Program-made: the position numbers and the translations under genes
Notes under the pieces: model-generated
Told to the model about the DNA's origin: nothing
What the model saw: only the letters and a program-made list of their open reading frames with translations
The model's database searches: none
DNA from: Oricola sp.
Lineage (GTDB): Bacteria > Pseudomonadota > Alphaproteobacteria > Rhizobiales > Rhizobiaceae
Reading direction: 5' to 3'
Length of the DNA stretch: 64,000 nucleotides
NCBI RefSeq assembly: GCF_022763245.1
Contig: NZ_JALEGV010000011.1
Coordinates: 124,001 to 188,000 of the forward strand
Shown: positions 7,359 through 16,318 of the stretch, piece by piece
Position numbering within the stretch: the first letter of the stretch is position 1
Layout: each line of letters starts with the position of its first letter

Positions 7359-8276
7359 TTATTCGTTTACGGCACGCAGATGCGACGCCGGTCGCGGATC
7401 GTCGCTGTCATCGCCCTTTGCCTCCTCCAGGCGATCGATGCGCACGGTCTGCGGGGTGTTGCTCTCGCTGCCCGTCTGCTGGCCCGCCAGTTCCTTGGAA
7501 CGTGTCGCCAGGAAATGGACCAGATGATTGCGGATCGCGTAGTAGTTCGGATGATCGATGATCTGGTCGCGCTTGCGCGGACGGGGAATGGTGATTTCCA
7601 CCGATTCCGCCACCCTCGCGAACGGACCGTTGGTCATCAGCAGGATGCGGTCGGCCAGCAGGATCGCCTCGTCGATGTCATGAGTGATCATGAACACGGT
7701 CTGGGAAGTGCCGCTCCAGATCTTCAGGAGTTCGTCCTGGATGGTGCCGCGGGTCAGCGCGTCGAGCGCGCCGAACGGCTCGTCCAGAAGCAGCAGTTTC
7801 GGGTGATTGGCGAAAGCGCGCGCGATCGACACGCGCTGCCGCATGCCGCCGGACAGTTGCGACGGCTTGCGGTGGATTGCATCGCCATCGAGGCCGACCA
7901 TGGAAAGATACTTGGTCGAATGTTCGACGACCTTCGCCTTCGACCATTCCGGGTATCGGGCGGCGACACCGAAGGTGACGTTCTTCAGCGCCGAAAGCCA
8001 GGGCAGAAGCGAATAGTTCTGGAACACCACGCCACGGTCAAGGCTCGGGCCCGAGACCTCCTTGCCATCCATCAGGACGGCGCCGGAGGTGGGGTCGGCC
8101 AGTCCGGCGAGAATGTTCATGATCGTCGATTTGCCGCAGCCCGAATGGCCGAGAATGCAGACGAACTCGCCTTTCTCGATCCCGAAACTGGCATTCTCGA
8201 AGACCGTCATCTGCTCCCCCTTGCCGGAGGGAAAGCGCTGGGTCAGGTTTTCGATCGAAAGGAATGCTTTGGACAC
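7359..8276 (-). CDS. ABC transporter ATPase of the nitrate/cyanate (NrtD/CynD) type
   Basis: This 305-residue nucleotide-binding subunit drives import through the adjacent permease. Walker A is GHSGCGKS (residues 43-50), the signature LSGGMRQR begins at 141, Walker B is LLLLDEP (161-167), and the switch histidine is in MITHDIDEA. The DALTRGTIQDELLKIW region is typical of the nitrate/taurine/cyanate class. The C-terminal 40 or so residues are polar and acidic, with no recognisable domain. It lies 9 bases after the permease and 23 before cynS. Cyanate as substrate is inferred from cynS; nitrate or nitrite remain possible from the transporter family alone. Confidence 0.93.
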   Translation of the reverse strand: MSKAFLSIENLTQRFPSGKGEQMTVFENASFGIEKGEFVCILGHSGCGKSTIMNILAGLADPTSGAVLMDGKEVSGPSLDRGVVFQNYSLLPWLSALKNVTFGVAARYPEWSKAKVVEHSTKYLSMVGLDGDAIHRKPSQLSGGMRQRVSIARAFANHPKLLLLDEPFGALDALTRGTIQDELLKIWSGTSQTVFMITHDIDEAILLADRILLMTNGPFARVAESVEITIPRPRKRDQIIDHPNYYAIRNHLVHFLATRSKELAGQQTGSESNTPQTVRIDRLEEAKGDDSDDPRPASHLRAVNE

Positions 8277-8285
8277 TGGCTTCTC

Positions 8286-9119
8286 CTATTCGACGTAGGC
8301 GACGGCGCGCTGCAGCCGGCCGAAGGCGGCATCGAGCGCCATGCCGACCACGCCGATCATGAGGATCGAGAAAATGACTGAGGTGAGATCGAGGTTGTTC
8401 CACTCGTTCCAGACGTAGTAGCCAATCCCGGTTCCGCCGACGAGCATCTCCGCGGCCACGATGACGAGCCAGGCGATGCCGATCGAAATCCGCATGCCCG
8501 TCACGATGGTCGGCGCGGCGGCTGGCAGGATCACCGTCAGTGCCGTCTTGATCGGGCCCAGCTCATGGGTGCGCGCCACGTTCACCCAGTCCGAGCGGAC
8601 GCCGGCCACGCCGAAAGCGGTGTTGATCAGCATTGGCCAGATCGAGCAGATGAAGATCACGAAGATGGCCGAGGCGTTGGAATCCTGAATGATGAAGAGC
8701 GCGAGCGGCATCCAGGCAAGCGGCGATATGGGCCTCAGCACCTGGATGAAGGGATTGAGCGCCTTGTAGGCGACCGGGCTCATGCCGATGAGGAAACCGA
8801 TCGGGATGGCGACGAGAGCGGCGAGGAAGTAGCCCGACAGCACGCGGTAAAGCGAATAGGCGATCTGGATACCGATGCCCTTGTCGTTGGGCCCGGCGTC
8901 GTAGAACGGATTGGACAGCTCTTGCCAGGCCTTTTCGATAACCTGGCTCGGCGGCGGAACGCCCGCCTTTGGCGCGCCGCCGCCAGTCAGGCGTTCGTAT
9001 TCGGTCAGTTCCGACGCTGCCTTCTGCGCCGGAATCGAGGCCTCCCATACCAGGAGGCCTCCGATCAGCAGGACGAAGGACAGGATGACGGCCCGCTGGT
9101 TGATCGACAGTCGATCCAT
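8286..9119 (-). CDS. ABC transporter permease of the nitrate/cyanate (NrtB/CynB) type
   Basis: The 277-residue inner-membrane permease has one N-terminal membrane segment, a periplasmic stretch (about residues 35-85) and a BPD_transp_1 domain. The cytoplasmic EAA-like loop that contacts the ATPase is visible as RTHELGPIKTALTVILPAAAPTIVTG. An AEMLVGGTGIGYYVWN segment is typical of the NrtB/SsuC/TauC group. Only three bases separate it from the binding-protein gene and nine from the ATPase, so it is the second gene of the cyanate operon. A single permease gene suggests a homodimer, as in nitrate importers. Confidence 0.93.
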   Translation of the reverse strand: MDRLSINQRAVILSFVLLIGGLLVWEASIPAQKAASELTEYERLTGGGAPKAGVPPPSQVIEKAWQELSNPFYDAGPNDKGIGIQIAYSLYRVLSGYFLAALVAIPIGFLIGMSPVAYKALNPFIQVLRPISPLAWMPLALFIIQDSNASAIFVIFICSIWPMLINTAFGVAGVRSDWVNVARTHELGPIKTALTVILPAAAPTIVTGMRISIGIAWLVIVAAEMLVGGTGIGYYVWNEWNNLDLTSVIFSILMIGVVGMALDAAFGRLQRAVAYVE

Positions 9120-9122
9120 CCG

Positions 9123-10502
9123 TCAGGCCCGCTTGATCGCGAAGGAGTCGACATAGGCATCCGGCTCGGCCGGATCGAAGGTCTTGCCCATGATCGTGTA
9201 GCTCTCATAGGTGACTTCGGGCGCCTCGTAACCGAGGTCCTGCATGATCTTCGCGCAGTCGGCCGCCAGATAGACCTCTTCGGCCACCGTCTTGTAATCG
9301 ACGTCGCCCTCGATATAGCCCCAGCGCTTCATCTGGGTGAGGATCCACACGCCCATCGAGTGCCACGGGAACGGATCGAAATCGATGCGGTCGGGCACCT
9401 GCTTCACCTCGCCCAGGCCGTCGGCATAGGTGCCGGTCAGAACCTGCTCGATCACCGGAACCGGCTGGTTCAGATAGTTGGTGGGCGCGATTGCCTCGGA
9501 GATCTCCTTGCGGTTCTCCGGATTGGAGGCGTACTGCGTCGCATCGACGATCGACTTCAAAAGGGCGCCGTAGGTGTTCGGCAGCTCTTCCGCGAACGAC
9601 AGCGGGCAGGCGAACGCGCAGCACGGATGGCCTTCCCAGATGTCCTTCGTCAGCGTGTGGATGAAGCCGATGCCTTCCCAGACCGCGCGCTGGTTGAACG
9701 GATCGGGCGACAGGTAACCGTCGAGGTTGCCGGCGCGCAGGTTGGCGACCATCTCCGGCGGCGGAACGACGCGGATCTGGATGTCGGTGTCGGGATCTAT
9801 ACCGTGCTCGGCCACATAGTAGCGCAACAGGAAATTGTGCATCGAATATTCGAACGGGACGCCGAAGGTGAAGCCCTTCCAGTCCTTCGGATCGCGCTTG
9901 TCCTTGTGTTCGTTTGAAAGGACGATCGCCTGGCCATTGATGTTCTCGACGGCCGGCATGATGTAGGGCTCGGCAACGCTGCCGGCGCCGAGCGTCATGG
10001 CCAGCGGCATCGGGGTCAGCATGTGCGAGGCGTCGTATTCGCCATTCAGCGACTTGTCGCGCGCCACGGCCCAGCCGGCGGTTTTGATGACCTGCGCGTT
10101 CAGGCCGTGCTTCTCGTAGAAGCCCATCGGCTGCGCCATGATGATCGGCGTCGCGCAGGTGATCGGCACAAAGCCAATGTTGAGATCCGTCTTCTCCGGC
10201 GTGCCGAGCGTGTCGAGGATCGCTGCCTTGGCCTTGTCCATCGGGAAGACCGACGCGAGCGCCGCGGCAAAGGTGCCGCCTCCGACCAGGCCCATGAAGG
10301 AGCGCCGGGAGAAGTCGTTCTGACCGAACATCGAGCGGACGATGGCGTTCTCGACTGCACGCTCCATCATGTCGTCGGACGACATCGACTGTCCGTCATC
10401 GGCGCGAAAGCCCTGACCGCTCGAACAGGTTTCGCAGCCGCAACCGGCGCCATGGCGCAGATCGGTCTTGTGTGAAAAAGGATTTCCGAGGCTCTTGGTC
10501 AT
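9123..10502 (-). CDS. NrtA/CmpA-type ABC substrate-binding protein with Cys-rich pre-Tat extension
   Basis: The 459-residue protein is the presumed cyanate-binding component. The body from about residue 95 (LNIGFVPITCATPIIMAQPMGFYEKHGL) matches NrtA/CmpA proteins, including the WKGFTFGVPFEYSMHN and PFNQRAVWEGIGF regions. The export signal is a twin-arginine motif, SRRSFMG (Arg66-Arg67), before a hydrophobic stretch. It lies unusually far in, after a polar extension with a CGCETC cluster (Cys21, 23, 26). The ATG at 10502 has GAGGGAG just upstream; longer readings are arginine-rich and rejected. It heads the leftward operon, divergent from the regulator. The Cys cluster might bind a metal and be cut off on export. 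Confidence 0.9.
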   Translation of the reverse strand: MTKSLGNPFSHKTDLRHGAGCGCETCSSGQGFRADDGQSMSSDDMMERAVENAIVRSMFGQNDFSRRSFMGLVGGGTFAAALASVFPMDKAKAAILDTLGTPEKTDLNIGFVPITCATPIIMAQPMGFYEKHGLNAQVIKTAGWAVARDKSLNGEYDASHMLTPMPLAMTLGAGSVAEPYIMPAVENINGQAIVLSNEHKDKRDPKDWKGFTFGVPFEYSMHNFLLRYYVAEHGIDPDTDIQIRVVPPPEMVANLRAGNLDGYLSPDPFNQRAVWEGIGFIHTLTKDIWEGHPCCAFACPLSFAEELPNTYGALLKSIVDATQYASNPENRKEISEAIAPTNYLNQPVPVIEQVLTGTYADGLGEVKQVPDRIDFDPFPWHSMGVWILTQMKRWGYIEGDVDYKTVAEEVYLAADCAKIMQDLGYEAPEVTYESYTIMGKTFDPAEPDAYVDSFAIKRA

Positions 10503-10623
10503 TGGCTCCCTCAATCGTGGTGCGTTCAACAGGTTCGCCAAGGAGCGTATCCCAGGAGTTCTCGCGCCGGGAAAAGCCGAACGGCGAAAGAGCCAGAATT
10601 TTTTGGCCTTGTTTTTCAACAGG

Positions 10624-10684
10624 TTGAGCGTTTATTGCGCGGTGCAATAATTACGATATTTCATAATTCACGAAACTTCGTAAT
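10624..10684. promoter_or_regulatory. Divergent cyanate control region with two inverted repeats
   Basis: A perfect 7-bp inverted repeat, TTATTGC-GCGGT-GCAATAA, occupies 10632-10650. A second, wider one pairs ATTACGA (10650-10656) with TCGTAAT (10678-10684), centres 28 bases apart. For the rightward regulator gene, TTGAGC (10624-10629) and AATAAT (10646-10651) form a plausible -35/-10 pair with 16-base spacing, and the first palindrome sits between them. This suggests a repressor or autoregulatory site shared by the two divergent units. No convincing sigma-54 promoter was found toward the binding-protein gene. Confidence 0.5.
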
Positions 10685-10714
10685 ATCGACATCTGCAACG
10701 GATGAGGCCACCGC

Positions 10715-12589
10715 ATGAACGAGATACGCCCCCTGACGATGGCCCGAAACGCGGTCGACGCAACGGCACTGGCGCTGCTTCCGGAGGCGGCCATCGTCAT
10801 CGAGACGATCGACGACCGGATCGTTCATTCCAATCCGAAGGCGCGCCATCTGTTGGCGGGAAGCGCGACCGATGGCGGCCGCTTTTCCGAATATGTCGAA
10901 AGCGATCTGGCCGAGTTCATCGTCTTCCTCGACGAGCTCGCCTATCGCGGCGAGGCCTGGACCCGCAAAGTCGCGATCGAACGGCAGAACGGCGATACGG
11001 TCGGCGTCGAGATCAGGGGGCGGCGCCTCGCACCCGATTCAAGCCTTGTCCTGCTGCTGTTCCTGAATCTGGAGGAGTTGCGCCGTCACGAACGGGCGAT
11101 GGAAGCCGAGCAGCTTCAGCGCGAGGGGCTCATGGGCTGGCGGCGCGCCCAGGAGTTCTTTTCCGAACTGGAATTCCAGAACCAGCTCATCTTGAACGCC
11201 GCCGGCGAAGGCATCTACGGCGTCAACACGAAGGGACAGGCGACCTTCGTCAATCGCGCGGCCCAGGAAATGCTCGGCTGGGATACGGACGACCTCCTGG
11301 GCAAGTCCATTCACGACATCATCCACCACCATCACTCGGACGGCAGCGCCTATCACGCGCATGACTGCCCGATCTATCGATCGTTCCGGTTCGAGCAGGT
11401 CGCCCGTGTCGAGGACGAACTCTTCTGGCGCAAGGACGGCAAGCCGATCCAGGTCGAGTATGTCTCGACGCCGATCTACAACCAGAAAGTCCTGGCCGGC
11501 GCCGTCGTCATCTTTCGCGATGTCACCGAGCGCAAGCTGAGCGAACGCAAGCTGCATGACGCGCTGATCGAGGTCGCGGAACTGCGCGACCGGCTCGAGC
11601 AGGAGAACGCCTATCTGCAGGAAGCGATCACCAATGAGCGCGCCCATCACGACGTCATCGGGCGGTCGCCGGCGATCCGGCAATTGCTTGCCAAGATCGA
11701 ACTCGTCGCGCCCACCGACGCGCCGGTCTTCATCACCGGGGAGACGGGTGCCGGCAAGGCGATCGTCGCCAGCGCGATCCACAAGGACAGCAGCCGCAAG
11801 CGACGCCCGCTGATCCAGTTCCGCTGCGGATCCATCAGCCGGCGCTCGATCGAGGCGGAACTGTTCGGCCAGCTCGGTGGAGCGGACGGGACCGCCGGCG
11901 ACAATTCCGGCGCGCTGGAACTGGCGCATGGCGGAACGCTGTTTCTGGAGGATGTGTGCGAATTGCCGCTCGATCTTCAGGGCGACCTGCTGCGGGCGCT
12001 GCAGGACAGGAAATTCAAGCGCATCGGCGACACGCATTCCCGCAACCTGAACCTCCGCGTCATCGCGTCATCCGCGAAGGATATCGAGCAGGAGGTGGCC
12101 GTCGGGCATTTTCGCGAGGACCTGCTTCTCTTTCTCGGCGTCTTTCCCATCCACTGCACGCCGCTGCGCGACCGTCGCGAGGATATTCCGGACCTTGCCG
12201 CGCACATCCTCGCGATCGCCTGCGAACGGCTGAACCGCAAGCCGCCGATCATCACGGAGCGCACCATGAACGCCCTGATGAACTATCACTGGCCGGGCAA
12301 TGTGCGGGAACTGCGAAACGTCATCGAGCGCGCGGCGATCGTCTCCACCGGCAGCAAGCTCATCGTCGAAATCGGCGGAGAGCGCTCCAACGGCGACACC
12401 GGCCGGACGGTGCGCACCGAGCGCGAGATGCAGCAGGAAATCAGGGCCAATCTCGTGGCCGCGCTGCGCGAGACGAACGGGCGTGTCGCCGGCAAGGAAG
12501 GCGCGGCAACCCTTCTCGGCATGAAACCGACGACGGTCTACTCACGCATGGAGAAATTCCGGATCGAACAGCATGAGTGGAACGCGTGA
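10715..12589 (+). CDS. PAS-AAA+-Fis regulator of the NtrC type lacking the GAFTGA motif
   Basis: The 624-residue protein has PAS-like sensor regions (about 15-120 and 150-275, the second with HHHHSDGSAYHAHDCPIYRSF-like residues near 204-224), a coiled linker to 310, an AAA+ core (312-545) and a Fis-type helix-turn-helix (588-617). Walker A is GETGAGKA (342-349) and the Walker B region GTLFLED (407-413, DE reversed to ED). Where sigma-54 activators carry GAFTGA after ELFG, this one reads GADGTA (389-394), so the sigma-54 contact loop is not conserved. It probably acts as a repressor or sigma-70-type regulator, as TyrR does. It is divergent from the cyanate import and cyanase operon and is its likely regulator. 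Confidence 0.85.
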   Translation: MNEIRPLTMARNAVDATALALLPEAAIVIETIDDRIVHSNPKARHLLAGSATDGGRFSEYVESDLAEFIVFLDELAYRGEAWTRKVAIERQNGDTVGVEIRGRRLAPDSSLVLLLFLNLEELRRHERAMEAEQLQREGLMGWRRAQEFFSELEFQNQLILNAAGEGIYGVNTKGQATFVNRAAQEMLGWDTDDLLGKSIHDIIHHHHSDGSAYHAHDCPIYRSFRFEQVARVEDELFWRKDGKPIQVEYVSTPIYNQKVLAGAVVIFRDVTERKLSERKLHDALIEVAELRDRLEQENAYLQEAITNERAHHDVIGRSPAIRQLLAKIELVAPTDAPVFITGETGAGKAIVASAIHKDSSRKRRPLIQFRCGSISRRSIEAELFGQLGGADGTAGDNSGALELAHGGTLFLEDVCELPLDLQGDLLRALQDRKFKRIGDTHSRNLNLRVIASSAKDIEQEVAVGHFREDLLLFLGVFPIHCTPLRDRREDIPDLAAHILAIACERLNRKPPIITERTMNALMNYHWPGNVRELRNVIERAAIVSTGSKLIVEIGGERSNGDTGRTVRTEREMQQEIRANLVAALRETNGRVAGKEGAATLLGMKPTTVYSRMEKFRIEQHEWNA

Positions 12590-12713
12590 CGGTCAGGCCA
12601 GCGGTCCAGCCTGTGTTCCGGTGACAGGCGCACGGCCCGGCGCGATGACCTGATTGTGCCCGTCTTGCCCGGCACCTTTGCCGAGGCCAACGCGACCGAG
12701 TTCAACGGCCTCG

Positions 12714-13595
12714 CTATTCGGCGTCCCGATGCGGGTTCAAAGCGTCGTTCAGTCCATCGCCGAGAAGATTGAAACCCAGCACGATCGCCACGATCGCCAG
12801 CCCCGGCCAAACCGCCATCCAGGGCGCCTCTATCAGGAACTGGCGAGCGACATCGAGCATGCTGCCCCACGACGGCGCCGGCGGACGCTGCCCGAGACCG
12901 AGGAAAGCAAGGCTGGCCTCGGCAAGGATGGCCACGGCCATGGTGATCGTGCCCTGCACGACGATCGGAGCGAGGACGTTGGGAAACACATGCGACACGA
13001 TGATGTTGCGATCGCGCACGCCGACCGCGCGCGCGGCGGTGATGTAGTCCTCCCCCTTGACCACCAGAACCTGCCCTCGGGTGAGCCGGATGAAGATGGG
13101 CACGGCGGACACGCCGATGGCGATCATGGCATTCTGCAGGCTCGCACCGAGAAAGGCGGCAAGCGCAATCGCTAGAACAAGAAAGGGCACGGCCATGAGG
13201 GCGTCGGTGCAGCGCGATATCACCGCGTCGAGCAGGCCGCCGAAATAGCCGGCAATCAGTCCCAGCGGCACGCCGATCGCGATGGCAATCGCCACCGCGA
13301 TCACGCCGGCAAGGAGCGAGGCACGGGCACCGAACACGATCCGTGAGAGAATGTCGCGCCCCAGATCGTCGGTACCGAACCAGTGCGCGGCGTTCGGTGC
13401 CTGGCGGATCGCCAGCCAGTCCGACGCATTCGGATCGAAAGGCGCCAGGACAGGGGCGAAGACAGCGACCAGTATGAAGAAGACCACGATCGAGCCGCCG
13501 ATGACGGCGCTCGGCTGCGAGAGGATCTGCCGGATCGCGGACTTGCGGCGTCCACCGTCGACCGCGGGTTCAGACGGGAGCGACAGATCGGTCAT
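12714..13595 (-). CDS. Dipeptide/oligopeptide-type ABC permease, DppC type
   Basis: This 293-residue inner-membrane subunit has the OppC-type N-terminal segment (one helix near residues 25-45, then APFDPNASDW), the FGTDDLGRDILSRI motif typical of DppC/OppC, and a BPD domain ending in WPGLAIVAIVLGFNLLGDGLND. The coupling loop reads YITAARAVGVRDRNIIVSHVFPN. The ATG at 13595 overlaps the stop of the upstream permease as ATGA. Longer frames toward 13673 would be arginine- and proline-rich. It is the last gene of the leftward unit. The cognate ATPase is at 19864-21510 in the divergent unit. Confidence 0.93.
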   Translation of the reverse strand: MTDLSLPSEPAVDGGRRKSAIRQILSQPSAVIGGSIVVFFILVAVFAPVLAPFDPNASDWLAIRQAPNAAHWFGTDDLGRDILSRIVFGARASLLAGVIAVAIAIAIGVPLGLIAGYFGGLLDAVISRCTDALMAVPFLVLAIALAAFLGASLQNAMIAIGVSAVPIFIRLTRGQVLVVKGEDYITAARAVGVRDRNIIVSHVFPNVLAPIVVQGTITMAVAILAEASLAFLGLGQRPPAPSWGSMLDVARQFLIEAPWMAVWPGLAIVAIVLGFNLLGDGLNDALNPHRDAE

Positions 13596-14533
13596 GAGCG
13601 CAACCTCGGGCTCAGGATGACATAGGCGATATCGGCAATCAGGCTCATCAGCAGGAACATGACCGCCGCGCACAGGACCACGGCCTGCACCACCGCATAG
13701 TCGCGACTGAACACGCCGTCGACGATCATCTTTCCGAAGCCGGGAATGCCGAAGACCTGCTCGGTCAGGACGGCGCCGGACAGCAACTCGCCGAGATGAA
13801 GCGTCGCGGTGGTGACGACCGGGATGAGACCGTTTCGAAGGGCATGGCGGGTGACCACAACATATTCACGCAGCCCCTTGGCACGCGCGGTGCGGATGTA
13901 ATCCTGCTGCAGCGTGGCGATCATCGAGGAGCGTGTGTGTCGCATGACGATCGCCGCCGCCGCCGTACCGAGAACGAGGCTGGGCATCAGCGTGTAGCGG
14001 AGATTGGCCAGCGGAGATTCCAGGAAGCCGACATAGCCGCCACTTGGAAGCCATCCGAGCGAGACCGCGAACAGCAGGATCAGCATGATGCCGAGCCAGA
14101 AGCTGGGGATCGACAATCCGCCCAGGCCGAGCGTCGATACCAGGTAGTCTATCGGCGTGCCGCGCTTGAAGGCGGCAAGGACGCCGGCGGGGATGCCTAT
14201 GATGAGCGCGATGATCATCGCCTGCAGCGAGAGCTGCAGCGTGACCGGAAGCTTCTCCACGATCATCTCGCCGATCGGCAGCCGGGTGCGGATCGACACG
14301 CCGAAGTCGCCCTGCAGCACGCCGCCCAGCCAGCGGACATACTGGACCGGCAGGGGCTGATCGAGCCCGTATTTCGCGCGGATGGTTTCGATGACCTGGG
14401 GGTCCCGCTCCTCGCCGGCCAGCGCCAGCGCCGGGTCTCCCGGCAAGAGCTTGAGCAGTAGAAAGACGAACACCGACACGATGAGAAGGGTCGGGATCGC
14501 GACAAGCAGCCGCCGGAATACGAAGTTCAACAT
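13592..14533 (-). CDS. Dipeptide/oligopeptide-type ABC permease, DppB type
   Basis: The 313-residue permease starts MLNFVFRRLLVAIPTLLIVS, the standard opening of DppB proteins, continues with LLPGDPALALAG, and ends with the VVQAVVLCAAVMFLLMSLIADIAY region. The coupling loop is RTARAKGLREYVVVTRHALRNGLIPV. ATG 14533 is preferred over an ATG ten codons upstream because of this consensus start. It pairs with the DppC-like permease by a four-base overlap. A strong stem-loop lies between it and the binding-protein gene. Peptides, amino sugars or opine-like compounds are all known substrates of this class; the gene context favours an amino-sugar or gamma-glutamyl compound. Confidence 0.93.
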   Translation of the reverse strand: MLNFVFRRLLVAIPTLLIVSVFVFLLLKLLPGDPALALAGEERDPQVIETIRAKYGLDQPLPVQYVRWLGGVLQGDFGVSIRTRLPIGEMIVEKLPVTLQLSLQAMIIALIIGIPAGVLAAFKRGTPIDYLVSTLGLGGLSIPSFWLGIMLILLFAVSLGWLPSGGYVGFLESPLANLRYTLMPSLVLGTAAAAIVMRHTRSSMIATLQQDYIRTARAKGLREYVVVTRHALRNGLIPVVTTATLHLGELLSGAVLTEQVFGIPGFGKMIVDGVFSRDYAVVQAVVLCAAVMFLLMSLIADIAYVILSPRLRS

Positions 14534-14555
14534 GTTCGCGTGTCTTCCGAAGGGT

Positions 14556-14585
14556 GGCCGCACCCGCGGAGCAACGGGTGCGGCC
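14556..14585 (-). terminator. Intercistronic stem-loop after the family-5 binding-protein gene
   Basis: GGCCGCACCCG (14556-14566) and CGGGTGCGGCC (14575-14585) form a perfect 11-bp stem with an 8-base loop, 12 bases after the binding-protein stop and before dppB. No U-run follows. Such hairpins usually protect or partly terminate the message so that the binding protein is made in excess over the permeases. Confidence 0.7.
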
Positions 14586-14597
14586 TGGTCTGTTGGC

Positions 14598-16100
14598 TTA
14601 TTCGCCGGCGGGCTTCACGCCGGTGACGCGAAGGAGGCCGTCCGGGAAGATCTTGATCCCGTCGATATTCGACTGAGCCGCGTAGAACCACGTCGGGTGG
14701 TAGAGCGGGATGGTCGATAGATCGGCGAGGTAGATGTCCGCAGCCTCGTCATAAAGCTTCTTGCGGGCATCCATGTCCAGCTCCTTGCGGGCCGCGATCA
14801 GGACTTCGTCGAGCTTCGGATTGCTGTAGCCGTTGAGGTTCTGGCTGCCGTCGCTTCCGAAGAAGGTGTAGAGCGTCGGATCCGGGTCGGCACGGCCGCT
14901 CCAGTTGCCGATATAGAGCTCGAAATTGCCTGCCAGGTAGCGCTCGATCGCCGAGGAGGTCTCGAGCGGCAACAGGTTCACGGTGAAGCCGGCCTCGTTC
15001 GCCATCGACTGGATGATCTGGGCGACGCGGCCGTCGGTCAGCGAGTTCTCATAGGTGATCTCGATGGTCGGGTTCTCGACGCCCGACTTGGCGATCAGCT
15101 CACGCGCCGCGTCCAGATCGCGAGCCGGCATCGGATGCGACTTGCTGTAGAAGGCGCTTGACGGCGGGATCATCTGGTTGTCGGCCGTGAACTCGCCGTT
15201 GAACGCGACCTGGTTGATGATGTTGCGATCGATGGAAAGCTCCAGCGCATGGCGCAGGTCGGGATTGGTCGCGAGAACGCCCGAATCCGGCTTCTGGCTG
15301 ATGAAGAGGTGCGAGACCGCCAGACCCGGAGCGGTGTGAAGCGCGAGGCCGTCGTCGGACCGCACAGTCGTGAGGTCGGTCGGCGCGATGCGCTCCGCGG
15401 CCTCGAGATCGCCGGCCTGCAGGCGCGACAGACGCACCGTGGAGTCCGGGATGATCTCGTAGACGATCTTGTCGTAGCCGATCTCGGCGGCGTTCCAGTA
15501 GCCGTCATATTTCTCGAGCGTGATGGTGTCGCGCGCCTTGCGGTCGACCAGCTTGTAGGGCCCCGAGCAGACCGGATTGGCGGCGAATTCGTCACCGGAA
15601 CCGGCGACGGCCGGGGAGACCATCATGCCTGCGCGGTCGGTCAGGATCGAAAGCAGCGGTGCGAAAGGCGCATCGAGCTTCAGCACGACGGTGTGATCGT
15701 CGACGACCTCGACCTCGGTGATCGGCGCCAGCTGCGACTTGCGACGCGACTCGTCGATCGTCTTCATGCGCTCGATGTTCACCTTGACGGCTTCCGCGTT
15801 GAACGGCGCGCCATCCTGGAACGTCACGCCTTCGCGCAGCGCCATGGTCAATTCGGTGTTGTCGTCATTCCACTCCCAGCTCGTGGCGAGCTGCGGTACG
15901 ATCTCGAGATTCTCGTCGATGTCAACAAGCTTGTCGCACATCGCGTCGAACACGATACGGCCGGCATAGGTTCCGCCAATTGCCGGGTCCAGGGCGTCCG
16001 GATCGTCCTGCATACCGACGCGCAAGGTCTGCGCGCTGACGCTGGAGGTACCCATCGCCATGACACAAGCCAGAAGCATGAATTTCGTTGAAGCTTTCAT
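14598..16100 (-). CDS. ABC substrate-binding protein, family 5 (DppA/OppA type)
   Basis: This 500-residue periplasmic protein starts at ATG 16100, which has GGGAG six bases upstream, and has a Sec signal ending near SVSA|QTLRVG. Family features include DDPDALDPAIGGTYAGR, the WEWNDDNTELTMALREGVTFQDGAPFNAEAV region that defines family-5 proteins, and a C-terminal STIPLYHPTWFYAA segment. Longer frames toward 16223 are arginine-rich and rejected. It heads the leftward unit and faces a ROK regulator 219 bases away, whose likely target this promoter is. The ligand is unknown. Confidence 0.93.
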   Translation of the reverse strand: MKASTKFMLLACVMAMGTSSVSAQTLRVGMQDDPDALDPAIGGTYAGRIVFDAMCDKLVDIDENLEIVPQLATSWEWNDDNTELTMALREGVTFQDGAPFNAEAVKVNIERMKTIDESRRKSQLAPITEVEVVDDHTVVLKLDAPFAPLLSILTDRAGMMVSPAVAGSGDEFAANPVCSGPYKLVDRKARDTITLEKYDGYWNAAEIGYDKIVYEIIPDSTVRLSRLQAGDLEAAERIAPTDLTTVRSDDGLALHTAPGLAVSHLFISQKPDSGVLATNPDLRHALELSIDRNIINQVAFNGEFTADNQMIPPSSAFYSKSHPMPARDLDAARELIAKSGVENPTIEITYENSLTDGRVAQIIQSMANEAGFTVNLLPLETSSAIERYLAGNFELYIGNWSGRADPDPTLYTFFGSDGSQNLNGYSNPKLDEVLIAARKELDMDARKKLYDEAADIYLADLSTIPLYHPTWFYAAQSNIDGIKIFPDGLLRVTGVKPAGE

Positions 16101-16318
16101 TGTGCACTCCCTTTCGGCACGGAGACCTCTTCGCCTTCCGCTTGACCTCTCCACCGAGCGAACCACAGGATTTTGCATTTGTAAAGTTTCCGAACCAATA
16201 AAAGTTCCGGAGCTTGAAAACATGCAGAAATCTCCGATAATTCGCCGTCAATCCGCTTGACCAGGCCGCTTCCTCCACCTATTCGTTCTGAAAACTGACC
16301 AATTAGGCGCTACCGCAC

